64,000 nt of DNA from Stachybotrys elegans. Taxonomy: Eukaryota; Ascomycota; Sordariomycetes; Hypocreales; Stachybotryaceae. The notes beneath the pieces are model-generated. The model was not told the origin of the DNA. It searched no databases and was given only the letters and a program-made list of their open reading frames with translations. A program made the position numbers and the translations under genes. Location of the stretch: the NCBI GenBank assembly GCA_020746835.1, contig JAGPNK010000001.1:4464001-4528000 (forward strand). Reading direction: 5' to 3'. Positions 33,399 through 44,911 of the stretch are shown piece after piece. Each line of letters opens with the position of its first letter. Within the stretch, counting starts at the first letter, position 1.

Positions 33399-34689
33399 TT
33401 AAGACGAAGCCGTGTAGGTCTGCTTGGGGAAGGGGTATCTGGAAACAGGTCAGCGAGGTCACATTGCATGATGATAGATAGTGGGAGGCTGCGCAGAAGA
33501 TAGCACATGAAACGAAATTTCGTATGATCATGGTGCGCTGGAAAGAAATTGCGATGGGTGGACGTACGAAGGGCCGAGCTCCTGGATGCTCAACTTGGCC
33601 AGCCACTGGCCCATGTCAATGGCCGTCTCAAGAGACTCGCCCTTGACAAGGCCAGCAAGGAAACCACCGGCGAAGGCATCGCCAGCCCCGTTGGTGTCGT
33701 TGATACGCTCAGGCTCGATGGCGTGGACAGGGAAGGACTTGATCTCATCCTCGCCCTGGATGGCAACCAGAGTAGGCTCAGTGCCCTGGGTGATGATGGC
33801 AACTCGCTTCCTCTGGGTGTTCTCCTTGGGCAGGTTGGCAAGGTGCTTGGCAACGTCCTTGGGCTCCTTGGAATCAAGGTTGTGAGACTCGGCGTAGGCG
33901 GCAGCCTCGGTCTCGTTACCGATGATGTAGTCCCAGTAGGGGGCGCTGGCGTCAACCACCTCCTTGAAGAACTGGGGGATGAAAGGGGCGGAGAGAGACA
34001 GGACGAAGGGCTTGTTGCGAGAAGCGGCCTGCTTGGCAAGCTCCATGATGGCCGGGGGGCAGACTGTCAGATATGTTAGCCAGGAGATGCGCGCGGCGAG
34101 CAATAAGTCATACCGGTGAAGTGGAAGCCACCAACGTAGTAGATCTCGGCGTTCTCAACCAGGCTCCAAATCTCGGGCTTCTTCAGGTGGTCGAGGCCAT
34201 AGTGGTTAGCAGCACCAAGGTCGGTGCACAGGCTGCGGTTGTGGCCGGTGATGATAGCACCGCAGCGGCCGGTCTTGTGCTCGGGGTCGACGCGGTACTC
34301 GACGCGCAGACCGGCAGCCTTGACGGCATCGTGCAGAATGGCAGCGTACTTGTCGTCACCGGCACCGCCGATGTAGACGACGCTGTTGGGGGGCAGGATG
34401 TACTGGGCGCCGCGGGCGCTGTTCTGAGCAGCACCGCCGGCAATCAGCTTGGCGTCGTAGTTGTTGAGCAGGTCTTCGTAGAGGGGGACGTGCTTCTCCT
34501 CGGCGAGGATGGCGTCGTTGGCCTTGAGGTCGTACTTGTCGAGCAGGGCCTGGTCACCGACAGCCTGGATGTCTGCGACCTCTCAATGTCAGCTTGTGTC
34601 CGTCTTTACGTGGGGGGTGTGGAGGGGCAGCTCTTACCGAGGAGGGGGTTCTCCAGGCAGAGGAGAGCGAATTCCTTGGGAGCAGCCAT
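33399..34689 (-). CDS. ADO1: adenosine kinase
   Basis: Phosphorylates adenosine to AMP with ATP. It thereby clears the adenosine released from S-adenosylhomocysteine and keeps methylation running. Four exons (34638-34689, 34114-34572, 33568-34063, 33399-33438) give 348 residues. PfkB-family features: CLENPLLDIQA at the start, NSARGAQYILP, YIGGAGDDKYA (first PfkB signature region), FVLSLSAPFIPQFFKE, IIGNETEAAAYAES, and the second signature NDTNGAGDAFAGGFLAGLV with the catalytic Asp in GAGD. The 40-base last exon supplies the usual YPFPKQTY-type ending after SIQELGPS. The gene faces away from SMP3 across 3.5 kb. Confidence 0.96.
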
Positions 34690-37600
34690 TTTATGTGGGA
34701 ATTGATTGTCACGTAGGGGAGCTTCAATTGAGGGAGGGGGGTTATTTAGCAACAGGTTAATAGTTCTGCGATGAAGCTGTCGCTGGGAGAGATGTAGGAT
34801 GAGGGTTGCTAATGAGGGGCACAGATTGGGGAGGGGCACGGGGCTTTTTGGAATCCAGAACCCGAGTAAAAGCTGGCCCAAGCCAAGTTCAGAGTGTCTG
34901 AAAAGGGCACCTTCTGCTTAACCTATAGACGCATTACGGCGACAAATGGATAGGGATGAACGGCTATTCCCTTTGGACCCTTTACGGCAGTTGGCCGAAC
35001 CTTTGACTTCCCCCTGTGACTCGGGTTTTCGAGATCACAGAATTGGCATCTCGGCCCGAGCAACTACCTATGCTATTATAAATACCTCATTTCTCGATCC
35101 AAAACAAATGCCTTTTTTTTTCATGGAGAGAAAGGCAAGATCCGTAACTCCATTCTAGGATTTTCAGCCCAGTTGCGATCACAGCAGCATCCGCATCCGC
35201 AACCACGCCGTCGCTGGATACAACTTCCGGTCTTCAGCCCAGCCTTGACAGAACATATGTCATGTGGTCCCCTGATTGCATACACATTTATATGCTTGTA
35301 CATGGTTGTTGCCGCTGCTGCTTCCGCTTGCCACCACTGTTCGCATAGGTTACTAGCCCCTGCTCTACCTCTATATTCGATTTGCATCAGAGCCACCTTC
35401 TCTCATCAATACACCAAGGTCGCCCATGATAAGGGGACATGCTGCTTTTGCGCCACGGGCTTGAGGAGTGGCTAAATAATCGAGACAGAGTGTAGCCTAT
35501 AGGTGCGCCGGGGTGTTTGGGCGGTCATTATCTCGGCTGCCGGCAAATGCATTTATCTCTGACTGTGACTCTGACCTTCGCTGGCAGCCCTGATGATATT
35601 CTCTGTAGTCACGTGCTCTTTATTGCGGTAGCAGGAGGCGGTAAATGCAACCATCTACTACCTATTCCGTTGGTAGGTAGGGACTCCCATTCCACAAGAG
35701 TCAGTCAACCTGGTCAGGGCACCTCAGACCTCCAATAAATGTTTGTGGAGAAATGGAACTAGCTTCACCTTTCCTCCGTCTCGGTCTGTGCATGGTCTAG
35801 AAGCCTTTGCTATGATTGACCCCCCCCGGATGCGTCTATGCGCATGCCTGATCAATAGAGAGATCGTCATTGTCCCCCGATGATTTTCGGTCTTGGCACT
35901 TGCTATGTAGGACAAGCCAAAGCAAGCGGACGTAAATATTGAAGTGCGAGTGCGACAGTGTGTGAGAAGGAGATTGGCCATGTACAAGTCAAATTCCACC
36001 CATGTATTGCTGCTTATCGCGACCTGTAGCACCCCCAAGTGGCCCGCCGACATCAAGTGAGGACAACTGTGCCGTAGAATCTGACCACCATCTCCTCACC
36101 CATGCTCTGCATTTCCCTCTCCCACGGAACAGGTCAGGGGGGTTCGTTGCAGAGCATAATTACTAAATGGAGGCTCTCACCACAAAAGGGGCAAAGGAGG
36201 AGGAACAGGAAAAGTAAAAAGGGGGCCAAGATGCGGCGGCTTGTTTGCCATGTCAAGGAGGCATGACAAGGGTTGAGCTTGACCATGAGCTAAGCTCTTT
36301 GGCTCAGAAAAACCTGTACCAGCTTCTCCACTCTGCCGGTACCAGACCTTGGGGACAAGCAATGCAATCACTCGCTAGTAGGGCTGTTTGATGTATGTAC
36401 ATATGTACGTGATGTGATGATCAGAGCCATGGGACCAAAGACTTCGCCTCGCTCCCGCTTTCGCGCCAGATAAGAACCTGCACGTCGAGCAAGGCATGCA
36501 TGCTGCAGATACCGGGCCGCTGGAGGGCGGCCAGCGAGACAGTGCTCGCCACTGCAATATCTCCGAACTTTGCCTGCTAATTACAATTTGCCTGACAAAT
36601 TGACAAAATACACAGGCCTCTTTTGATTAATGAGCTGACCAGGGCCGTGTAAAAGGGGGACGGGCCGCTTGACAGCCAGAACGTGCCATTTTGAATGGAC
36701 AGATGAATGGGTGATTTAATCCCACGGCAGATGGGACAGGGCCCAGTCCGCCCGTCCGTCTTCCTTGTTATCTTCCCAGCTGCCGGGAGAGCCTTGCGCG
36801 ACTTGTTTGACGGATCATGGCATTATGGGATGGATGGCCCCCCACTAATGAGTGTATATGAGGGTGTGTCTGCCTGGTGCAGCCAAGTAACCCAGGCGTA
36901 CTGGTCAGCGTCTCATTTGCTTGCGGCGCCTCCATGCTGGCGGCTCCAAGGTACCAGGGAGAGACAGTGTCGCAGCTGGAGGCTACTTGATGAGGCTGCT
37001 GGATACCCCCAGACATGCACACTGCCACGTTTGGCACTCGTCGGTTTAATCTACCTACTTGCTGCTCCCACGAACGAATGCGGAGGACCAAGTGATGGGA
37101 TGGGCGACTTGACGTGGTTATGACGGGCGGGAGGCTGGTGGATTAGAAAAGTCACCGGGATACATATAGCGCCTTGAAGTCATCCGCACCCTCCCTCGCC
37201 GTGCCATCCTACCTACCTGACCTGACAACTTCTTGTGCCTAGCATTTTGACCCGTCAGGTGCCCAGGCCCTCTAATGTTTTTGGGGTCTCCATCTTCCTG
37301 AACGAATGTGACGTCTCGCGCGCGCAGTCACCGACCATTTGCACCTTCTTCACCTTCTTCACCTTGGACCCGGCGACTTCTTACCTGTTCTTACCTACTT
37401 CCTCACTTCCTTCCCACTCAACTGCCCATCTGCCACCGGCTTACCTCCCCTGCGCCTGCCTCCCGCTCGCCTTCGCCACTCCCTCTGCCGTACCTGACGC
37501 TTGGCTTCTTCTTGTCCATAATCCTTTGCCCTGTCCCCTTCGAGCTTGGCGCTCGGGCTCACTGGGAAGCTTCTTACAGGTACCCTCTATATTTTACCCA

Positions 37601-38215
37601 CGCGGCCACGCCTGGCTTGCACTTTTAATAGCCCCCCCGCCAGGTACAAAGTACGGAGTACGTACTTCCATCAAATTCCCACATACCTTACCTACCTTGT
37701 GACGGAGCTCCATGCTTATCTGAGGGCGTCCTTCTAGACTTTCTGCGATTCAGCGTCTTGCCTGACTTTCTAATTTCCTCTTCTACCTCCTTGCGATCTT
37801 TCTTCCTGCTTCTCTTTGTTCACTTCCTCGGTCCTTTTGGGAGAGGCGGCGACTTCTTTTCATTTTATTTCCATTTCTTTGTATTCCCTTCTTTTGCCGG
37901 CGCGCGCAGGAGCCGAATAGGGAGAACACCCGAGCAGCCGGATCTCTTTCAGCATCCTCCGAACGCCACCAAAACACGGAATTTCCAGCCCGTCTGCGAG
38001 CGCCCCTGGTCCACCTCGATACTTTCTCGTCGCCGGAGCTTGGCATACGCACATGTCGGTCGCTGGAGTCGCATCTCCTCTGCGATCTGCCCCTCCGCGC
38101 CTGTCCCCGAGACATTCTACCTAGAACAAGCTTCCTTTACTGGACGGAATAGACAGAGCTTGGATTTCGCCCTCGACATCACGACCCCTTCGCGCGTGCG
38201 CGCGGGTGAGAGACA
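34690..38215. other. gene-free divergent region, ADO1 / SMP3
   Basis: 3.5 kb between two divergent start codons. It contains GTACGTAC-rich sequence, including a near-palindrome around AAGTACGGAGTACGTACTT (about 37649), and a strongly pyrimidine-rich tract at 37740-37890 just upstream of SMP3. Open frames at 36707-37123 and 37235-37702 are low-complexity and have no domain. Confidence 0.5.
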
Positions 38216-40054
38216 ATGTGGCGCCGCATCTATCTCGTCCTCGTCCTCTTGAGGCTGTGGTTCGCCTTGTCGCCCAGCTACCTGCACCCGGACGAGAACT
38301 TCCAAGGCCCCGAGGTGATAGCTGGTATGTCTATCCTTTGCGCGCTGCTCTTGCGTCGCATCAGCTTCCTTGCGCAAGCTGTTTGGCGACTGTCGATTCC
38401 TTCCCCCCAGGCAATCGCCCTGCAGCTTGTCGAGCTTCAACCACTGACACCCTTTCTCCTTGCAGGCCAGATATTTAGTTATCCTGTCCGCCGAACCTGG
38501 GAGTTTACGAGCGACCAACCGATTCGAAGCGTCTTCCCGCTATGGCCCGTCTACGGCTTGCCCATGCTGCTCCTTCGATGGTTGTGGACGGGTAACGGAC
38601 AGGACGGCGAGATCCCGCCCATCGCCGTTTTCTGGACGCTGAGAGTACTCATGTTCCTCATCAGCTTCGTCTTGGAGGACTGGGCGCTCCATGAGTTGAT
38701 ATCTTCACCAAGGCACCGTCGCATTGCTGTCCTGCTGGTCGCTTCCTCCTACGTCACCTGGACGTACCAGACCCATACATTCTCCAACTCTGTGGAAACC
38801 CTGGTTGTCGCCTGGAGCATGGTCCTGATCCAGCGTATAACAGACCCCAGAGTACGTTGTTCTTGTCGAGTTACCGTATTGTCTTGCTAACAGCTGCTTC
38901 AGCAACGGACCACGAAGTTGTCTTCCATCACTCTTGGCGTTGTGTCCGTTTTTGGCTTATTTAATCGTATTACCTTTCCTGGTTTTTTGTTGATACCCGG
39001 GCTGCGTTTGATTCCACACTTTTGGAAAAAGTAAGTCTTTGATGCCGACTTGAGAGTTCTTGACAGAGCTGGATGGCTGACATGTGGGCTTTTCTCCAGG
39101 CCCTCGTCCTTCGTTGTTATGCTTTTGGCCTCACTCGTTACAGCCTTTGTTGCGATTGCCCTTGATACCGCCTTCTATAATCCTGGACCCTTCAGATTCG
39201 TCGACGTAATCCACCGACCTGTCATCACTCCTTTGAACAACTTATTCTACAATTCATCTACGGATAATCTAGCGCAGCACGGCCTTCATCCTCGATATCA
39301 GCATGTCGTGGCGAACCTGCCCATGCTAATCGGGCCTGCCATCATCCTCTTGATCACCCAGCCGCACCTCTCCCTTCGCCTCTATTCGGCTTTCTCAGGA
39401 TTGGCGGTTCTGTCTCTCATTCCTCACCAGGAAGCCCGCTTTCTGCAACCTACGATTCCCTTGATCTTGTCATCAATTCATCTTCCGAGGAATCGTACCC
39501 TGCTCAGAGTTTGGGCCTTTGCTTGGATCGTCTTCAATCTCTTCTTCGGTGTATTGATGGGCACCTATCACCAAGGCGGCGTCGTCCCTGCTCAGGTTTT
39601 CATGAGCCAGCAGCCCGATGCCACGCAAGCCGTCTGGTGGAAGACGTACACGCCGCCCATCTGGCTTCTTGATGGGAAAAACGAGGTTCTAAAGACCTCG
39701 GACATGATGGGCATGAAGGGAGACATACTTCTCGAGGAACTGACACGATTAGCGACTTGTGATACGCCAGCAGATCGTCGCAATCAAGAGTATCTCAAGG
39801 AGAAGAACGGAACCTATCTCATCGCCCCGGCATCAGCCACTTGGCTGGATCCGTATCTGCCCAACAAGGGACTCCAGGGACTGCGTTTCCGGGAGGTATG
39901 GCGTTACCGACAACACTTGAACTTGGATGATTTAGATTTTGGCGATGATGGCGTTTGGGGGACCCTTTCACGGGTCATTGGAAGGCGCGGACTTGTTGCC
40001 TGGAGGATCACAAAAAGCTGCTTGCCCTCAGCAGCAGAGGCCATGGAGCGGTAG
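38216..40054 (+). CDS. SMP3: GPI mannosyltransferase 4 (Smp3/PIG-Z, GT22)
   Basis: ER membrane enzyme that adds the fourth mannose to the GPI-anchor precursor, using dolichol-phosphate mannose; essential in yeast. Four exons (38216-38324, 38466-38851, 38903-39030, 39100-40054) give 525 residues. The GT22 hallmark [10 protein letters not shown] (24-33) in the first luminal loop has the catalytic acidic pair. [13 protein letters not shown] and [13 protein letters not shown] follow. The GT22 [12 protein letters not shown] motif starts at residue 317. Many hydrophobic segments predict a multispanning protein. The set of motifs fits Smp3 better than Gpi10 or Alg9/Alg12. It is convergent with the Apple/PAN-like gene. 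Confidence 0.93.
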
Positions 40055-40553
40055 CGCAAAAGCACTCACAAGCGTGTTCTTTTTTGTTGCTTGCTGATTT
40101 GTTCTTTGATATTTAACCAGCGGACCTCGACTAGACATACACAAGTCATCACTTCTCACTGATGTGAAATACATAATCGTTTCTTCAATTTTTGACTGCA
40201 TTAGACAGGGTTAGAGAGTGACCTGCACCCCATGATCGATTCCTCATAGGAACGACGCCCGGATTTCCAAGACCACTTAAGTTCCTCGGCTTTCATGCCT
40301 CGTTCCCATATATCCTGATGGCGACATGAGCCCCGTGTTCCCAATACAGTTGGGCACTTCTGCACCCCACAAAGACTTATAAGGGTGAAAGGACAAAGGA
40401 AAAGTGAAGCATAGGTAAGGTGATAAAGAGGCAAGCAGTGAGCGAGTGAAACCGTGCATCCATCGCCGGGGTAGCGGATCAACCGTTGTGACCCCGGAGT
40501 GTAAAACCATTATATCCTTCACGTGCAACGTGACTCTATTCCCCACGATGTTA
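40055..40553. other. convergent 3' intergenic region, SMP3 / membrane protein gene
   Basis: Between two stop codons. No gene seen. Confidence 0.5.
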
Positions 40554-41471
40554 TTATTTTCTTGTGTTCTTCTTTCCTTCCCCAGGAGGGTCTACCTCCT
40601 GAGTGAATATCCACGACGCGGAGCTGCTGGGCTCTCCCAAGTTGCTCTTCAGAGAGCAAGAGGACACGTCGTTGGTGGTGCCCCAGCCTGCGCCGACGCA
40701 GTTGTCCCGCTGTGCGCAAGCCTCGATGCATTCGGCCATGGATGCAGCCTCGACCGTTTCGATGTCTCGAGCGCCGTCGGCACTGCTGTAGTCGACACCA
40801 CAAGTGACACGGAAGTAGCGGTTGGTGTCGCTAGCCTGGAATACATCGTCATTTGACTGCGGACAGGCGATGGTGGCATCGGCGGTTGACGTGACGGGCT
40901 CGCTCTTGTCACGGCCTCCTTGGCTCAGGCCGACGCCGAGACCTATACCTATGGCTGCGACTGCAAGCACGACGATGACGGCAATGATGATGAGAAAGGT
41001 TTGCCTTCGGATACCACATATGAACCCGCCGTGCTTCCCAGCCCACCTCCTCGACTGCTGGCTTTCCACCACTAAATCCGGCACGGGCGACGGCGACGGC
41101 GAGTGTACGCTGCTGTGCCATGCTGTAGATGGAGTGGTGTTGGCGGTGGTAGGTCTGTTGACGTAGGAGGGCTGTTGCTGCTGGAGAAGGTGCTGGTAGT
41201 ATTGATGATGTTGATGACTATAGAACGGGTTTGGTTCTTGCTGATGCTGTATGTATGCTGGCGGTATGGCATAGCCTGGCAGCTCCTGGGCTTGAGTTGG
41301 TAGAGGAGGCTGGCGGGGAGGAGGGGCCCATCGAGAAGATGCGTGGGATGAGGCTGGAGATACCTTTCCGTCGAGAAGCTTCTTGTCGTGCACGACTTCC
41401 AGGCCACTTTCGTAGGTGACGACTTCGAGACCATCTTCGTAGGTAGGATGCTGTGGCCTATTCGAATCCAT
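40554..41471 (-). CDS. one-pass membrane protein with Cys-containing (Apple/PAN-like) C-terminal domain
   Basis: Single exon, 305 residues. The N-terminal half (1-150) is Pro/Gln/Ser/His-rich and disordered, with a near-duplicated YEDGLEVV / YESGLEVV at the start and a QHLLQQQQ run. After the basic RRWAGKHGGFICGIRRQ segment comes one transmembrane helix (TFLIIIAVIVVLAVAAIGIG) with a Gly-rich extension. The C-terminal part has six Cys (IACP, VTCGVDY, CIEACAQRDNCVG, CSLKS) and a MAECIEACAQRDNCVGAGWG block typical of Apple/PAN-type domains, which bind protein or carbohydrate. Topology with the Cys domain outside is inferred from the positive residues before the helix. No signal peptide. Such proteins are common in filamentous ascomycetes; their function is unknown. 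Confidence 0.8.
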   Translation of the reverse strand: MDSNRPQHPTYEDGLEVVTYESGLEVVHDKKLLDGKVSPASSHASSRWAPPPRQPPLPTQAQELPGYAIPPAYIQHQQEPNPFYSHQHHQYYQHLLQQQQPSYVNRPTTANTTPSTAWHSSVHSPSPSPVPDLVVESQQSRRWAGKHGGFICGIRRQTFLIIIAVIVVLAVAAIGIGLGVGLSQGGRDKSEPVTSTADATIACPQSNDDVFQASDTNRYFRVTCGVDYSSADGARDIETVEAASMAECIEACAQRDNCVGAGWGTTNDVSSCSLKSNLGEPSSSASWIFTQEVDPPGEGKKNTRK

Positions 41472-44400
41472 CTTTCCCTTCTCAGGTTCACCTCCCCTGA
41501 ACTCTTTCCCTCATTAGCTGGGAAGCCGAGTCGTCCGCCTTGCCACCCGACGAGATGGCACGGAGCTGTGGAGTTCCCGTCTTCCTTCTTCCCGTTCGTC
41601 GAATTGTGCGTCCTCTTGTGTCCGTCTCTTGTAGTGCTATTTTGGTGGCAATGTTTCTCCTTCACCTGCTTTTGACGAGGACCGGTTTTGAGATGAGAGG
41701 CACTCGCACACGGAACTGAACAAATGGCCGTGGTTAATGGGCATTCGGCAGTAATTATTAGAGGGACATGAAACAAGACAGAAATAAGCAAAGAGTGGAC
41801 AAAGAGGAACGTAAGCCTGGTGGACGAGGCCTAAGATATTACATACCTTACCTCACAACAAGTATGTACGTGACCCAAGGGAGTCCACCTCGTCGCCATT
41901 CGGCCCTCTGAGCAGACGCTCACCCCTCCCCCCAACCTCCATAGCTTAATGCCATCGTCGTTGTGCCGTCCAATCGAGGCCAGGTCGGGGTACATACATA
42001 CAGCGAGGGGGGGAGCCCAGGAAACCTGCCTCTTTGGGAGGGGTCGGAGCTGTCAGCTTGGGCCTGGCATGCCTGGATGTGCATTTGTATGGGTCGTTGA
42101 CCGGAAGCAAACGCCCTCGCCTAGTCTTTGCTGACAGGCCCGCCCATGAACGACTGCGCATCGGTCGTGTCCGAGGGGAAGGATCTCCATAGCATCGCCG
42201 TAATATTGGGTATATTGGCATGCGGCCAGCCGGGGGTTTCCCAGGATCGTGATGCCCGGCGCGCGCTTCTGGCCATGGGTCATGGGCTCTCCCCCTCGTC
42301 ATCTTTCTTCCGTTTTCTTTCTTTTTTCTTTTCAGCTCCTCTTGGGTTCGGCGCTCGCCTTGCTCACGTACGTCGCACAGCATCGCATCAGCCCTCGCGA
42401 GCCAGAGCCAACTGCGCCCGTGTTCCCTGTCGTTATGCCATTCCCCGTCGCCAAGTTTGATTACTTGCTGTGCTTGCTCACCTGGACCGGGGTCGTTGTA
42501 TGTGCATGTGCATGTGTTTGACACGGACTATGCAGCTTCGCTTCCGATGTAAATGATGATGGGCAAAGCCCATTCCACGGAGCAAGGTAGTTTCGAGCAG
42601 GTCGATGCGGTGCGGACAAGATGGAGATTGCGCAGCGCCCTATGAAGAAGGAGTCAACTGAATTTACCTGGTGTCCTGGACCAACCAGCGTCCCGAGTCC
42701 TGTCACCCGCCAACGTTACCCCCTAAAAGGGCAGGGAGCGACTCTCGGCAATCGTTCATCAGCCCTGTGGAAGGCACCTCAGGACTCGTCTTGGGCACAC
42801 AAGGGGTGGAAAACAGACAGGGCAGGGGTTTTCTGGCGTTAATTAATCTCCTGGCTACCGCTGTGACATTAGGCCGGCAGCAACTCGGGCACATCTCACC
42901 TTGCATCATATCGCCCAATCCGACTGGCCTGCATTCGCTTCACCTTCCAGAATCTTACTTGGCGGCACACATCATACGACACGACACATACGAGGCGGCG
43001 CGGCTTTGTTTGCTTCGAACTTTTTTTTTATTTCGTGTTTGTGCGGAGATTAACTAATACTGCCAAACAACATGATAACGAACAGGGACGCTATGCAGCA
43101 TTGGGCTTGTCCTATGCAAGGCTTCGCCACCAGGGCTTCACCCGCACATACATTTCCAGCATCTCAGGCACGCAAGTATACATCCAGGGGCGAGACCGAG
43201 CCTGTCTACAGGTCGTCTGGCCCACTTGCGGCACTTCTCCTCTCTACCCGGGTCTCCTACACAGAACTGGGCCGTGTGGACGAACCAAGAGCAGAGAGGA
43301 GGGTGTAGGGAGATGTCCTACGAGTCTGCCTCGACTCTTCTCCGCCCGCCCGGCGGCCCTTGTGAGATCCCCGACCGGCGCGGTTGAAGTGGCAGCTCAT
43401 GACGGGGACCCATATCGTAGACTGCTGATCCGTCTAGCAGATCAAGCACCTACAGCATGGCCCCGTAATGTGACGATCCACAACCGCGACTGCGTTTGTC
43501 GCGCGGCCGGGAATCTCGTTAACAAGGGTGGGCTGCTTTGGGTGGAGTGGTCGAGGCATGACGGCATGGTTTGGGAGGCTCCGGCCTGGAACCTGCGCGG
43601 CAGGCTCCAGACTCAGGACCCAGCTCAACGGTAAAGCCCCATGAGCCAGCCTCACCTCATCCTTTAAGTGGTGCTCCTCCTGACCGAGGTCTGGTGGATA
43701 TTAGCAGTGGTCTATCACGTCGACAACCAGTGTCGGCGCCAGCTAAGCCATGTCAAATAGCTTGCTGCGATCCACGCAACGAGGTTGGTCCTGTGACAAC
43801 CTTGGATGCGGTTGCATGTGAGAGCAAGTGTGAAATCCAGTTCCACATATACCAATCACAGCTTACATTCCAATGTCGATTCGACAAGATCTTCTCAGTG
43901 AGCTTTTTGCAGTTCGGCTGTCGAAGAGAAGTCATATTCGGCATCTAGCCAAAATATTCGTGGCTTCAAGTTCGTAAAGTCGTGTATTACTCAATATCAA
44001 TGAGAAGGTCGTGTGCGTTCGTAAAGTCGTCAAAAGGTCGTTCGTGAGTTCATGCGTGGGCGGAGAAAGAGCGTAGCGGATGAAGTGAGGCGAGAGTAGT
44101 GTTGACTCTCAGCCGAAACTGGGCGAAATGGGGCCTTGGCCGAGAAGGCCTCCCGTGCCGTATTAGGAGTACAATAATCCGATGTGTTGAGAAAGAACTC
44201 GGATTAGGAAAGATGGGGAATCGAGAATCGAAGATGCTGTCTCGTCCTGGGCCGAGCCGAAGGGGGGGTTGCATTGCTGCGGTTTCCTCTTAATCTTTAT
44301 AACCGGAAGGAAAGAGAAACAGAAAAGAAAAACCAAAAGGAAAAAGCGAATGACAAGCCGCGTAAGGTCCAGTATCCCTGTCGAAAAATCATGTTGAACA

Positions 44401-44911
44401 ATGCCGTCCCGGATCCAGCGGTGGTTTGTGATGTTGAGGTGAGAGAAATATCAGAAAGACCGAGCTAGCGGCTGTGGTACGACCTGAAAGGACGTGTTTC
44501 CCGGAGATGGAACAGAAGAAAGCAATCGGGTAAAAAAAAGAAATGAAAAAGAGAGCCTCCCCAGAAAAACCAGACGCGCGCTCGCTGTTTTGCCGATGAA
44601 GCAAGACAAGTAAAGGCAAAAGAAAAGAAAAGCCGATAAAACACAAGGACTGGTGTAGCCGAGTGAAAAGGTATGGGATATCTCCAAAATTCGAGAAAAA
44701 TCCATAACGCCGATCCCGATGCAAAATATAGCCAAAACCCGAAATGCCGCCTGTATCTTTTGAGTACCGCGCTCTATGCCGCTGGGAGGATGCCTTTGAA
44801 CTTTTTCTTCTCCGGGAAACGCGTGGGAGTATGCGGGAGATGGGTTGCTTGGCAGCAGTATTAAGAAGTCGTTACCACAGGGGAAATATCTCCAGTGACA
44901 GGCGCTGGTTG
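41472..44911. other. gene-free region upstream of the membrane protein gene
   Basis: 3.4 kb without a supported gene. Holds pyrimidine-rich and GTACC-type short repeats and the direct repeat listed at 43970-44030. Its right end (44.3-44.9 kb), purine-rich on the + strand, probably includes the 3' untranslated region of the next gene. Confidence 0.45.
43970..44030. repeat. direct repeat GTTCGTAAAGTCGT
   Basis: The 14-base sequence occurs at 43970-43983 and again at 44017-44030, with related AAGGTCGT segments between and after. No known element recognised. Confidence 0.5.

Noticed and set aside
36707..37702. Open frames of 138 and 155 codons upstream of SMP3
   Set aside because: Low-complexity Pro/Leu/Ser content from pyrimidine-rich DNA; no domain or conserved start.
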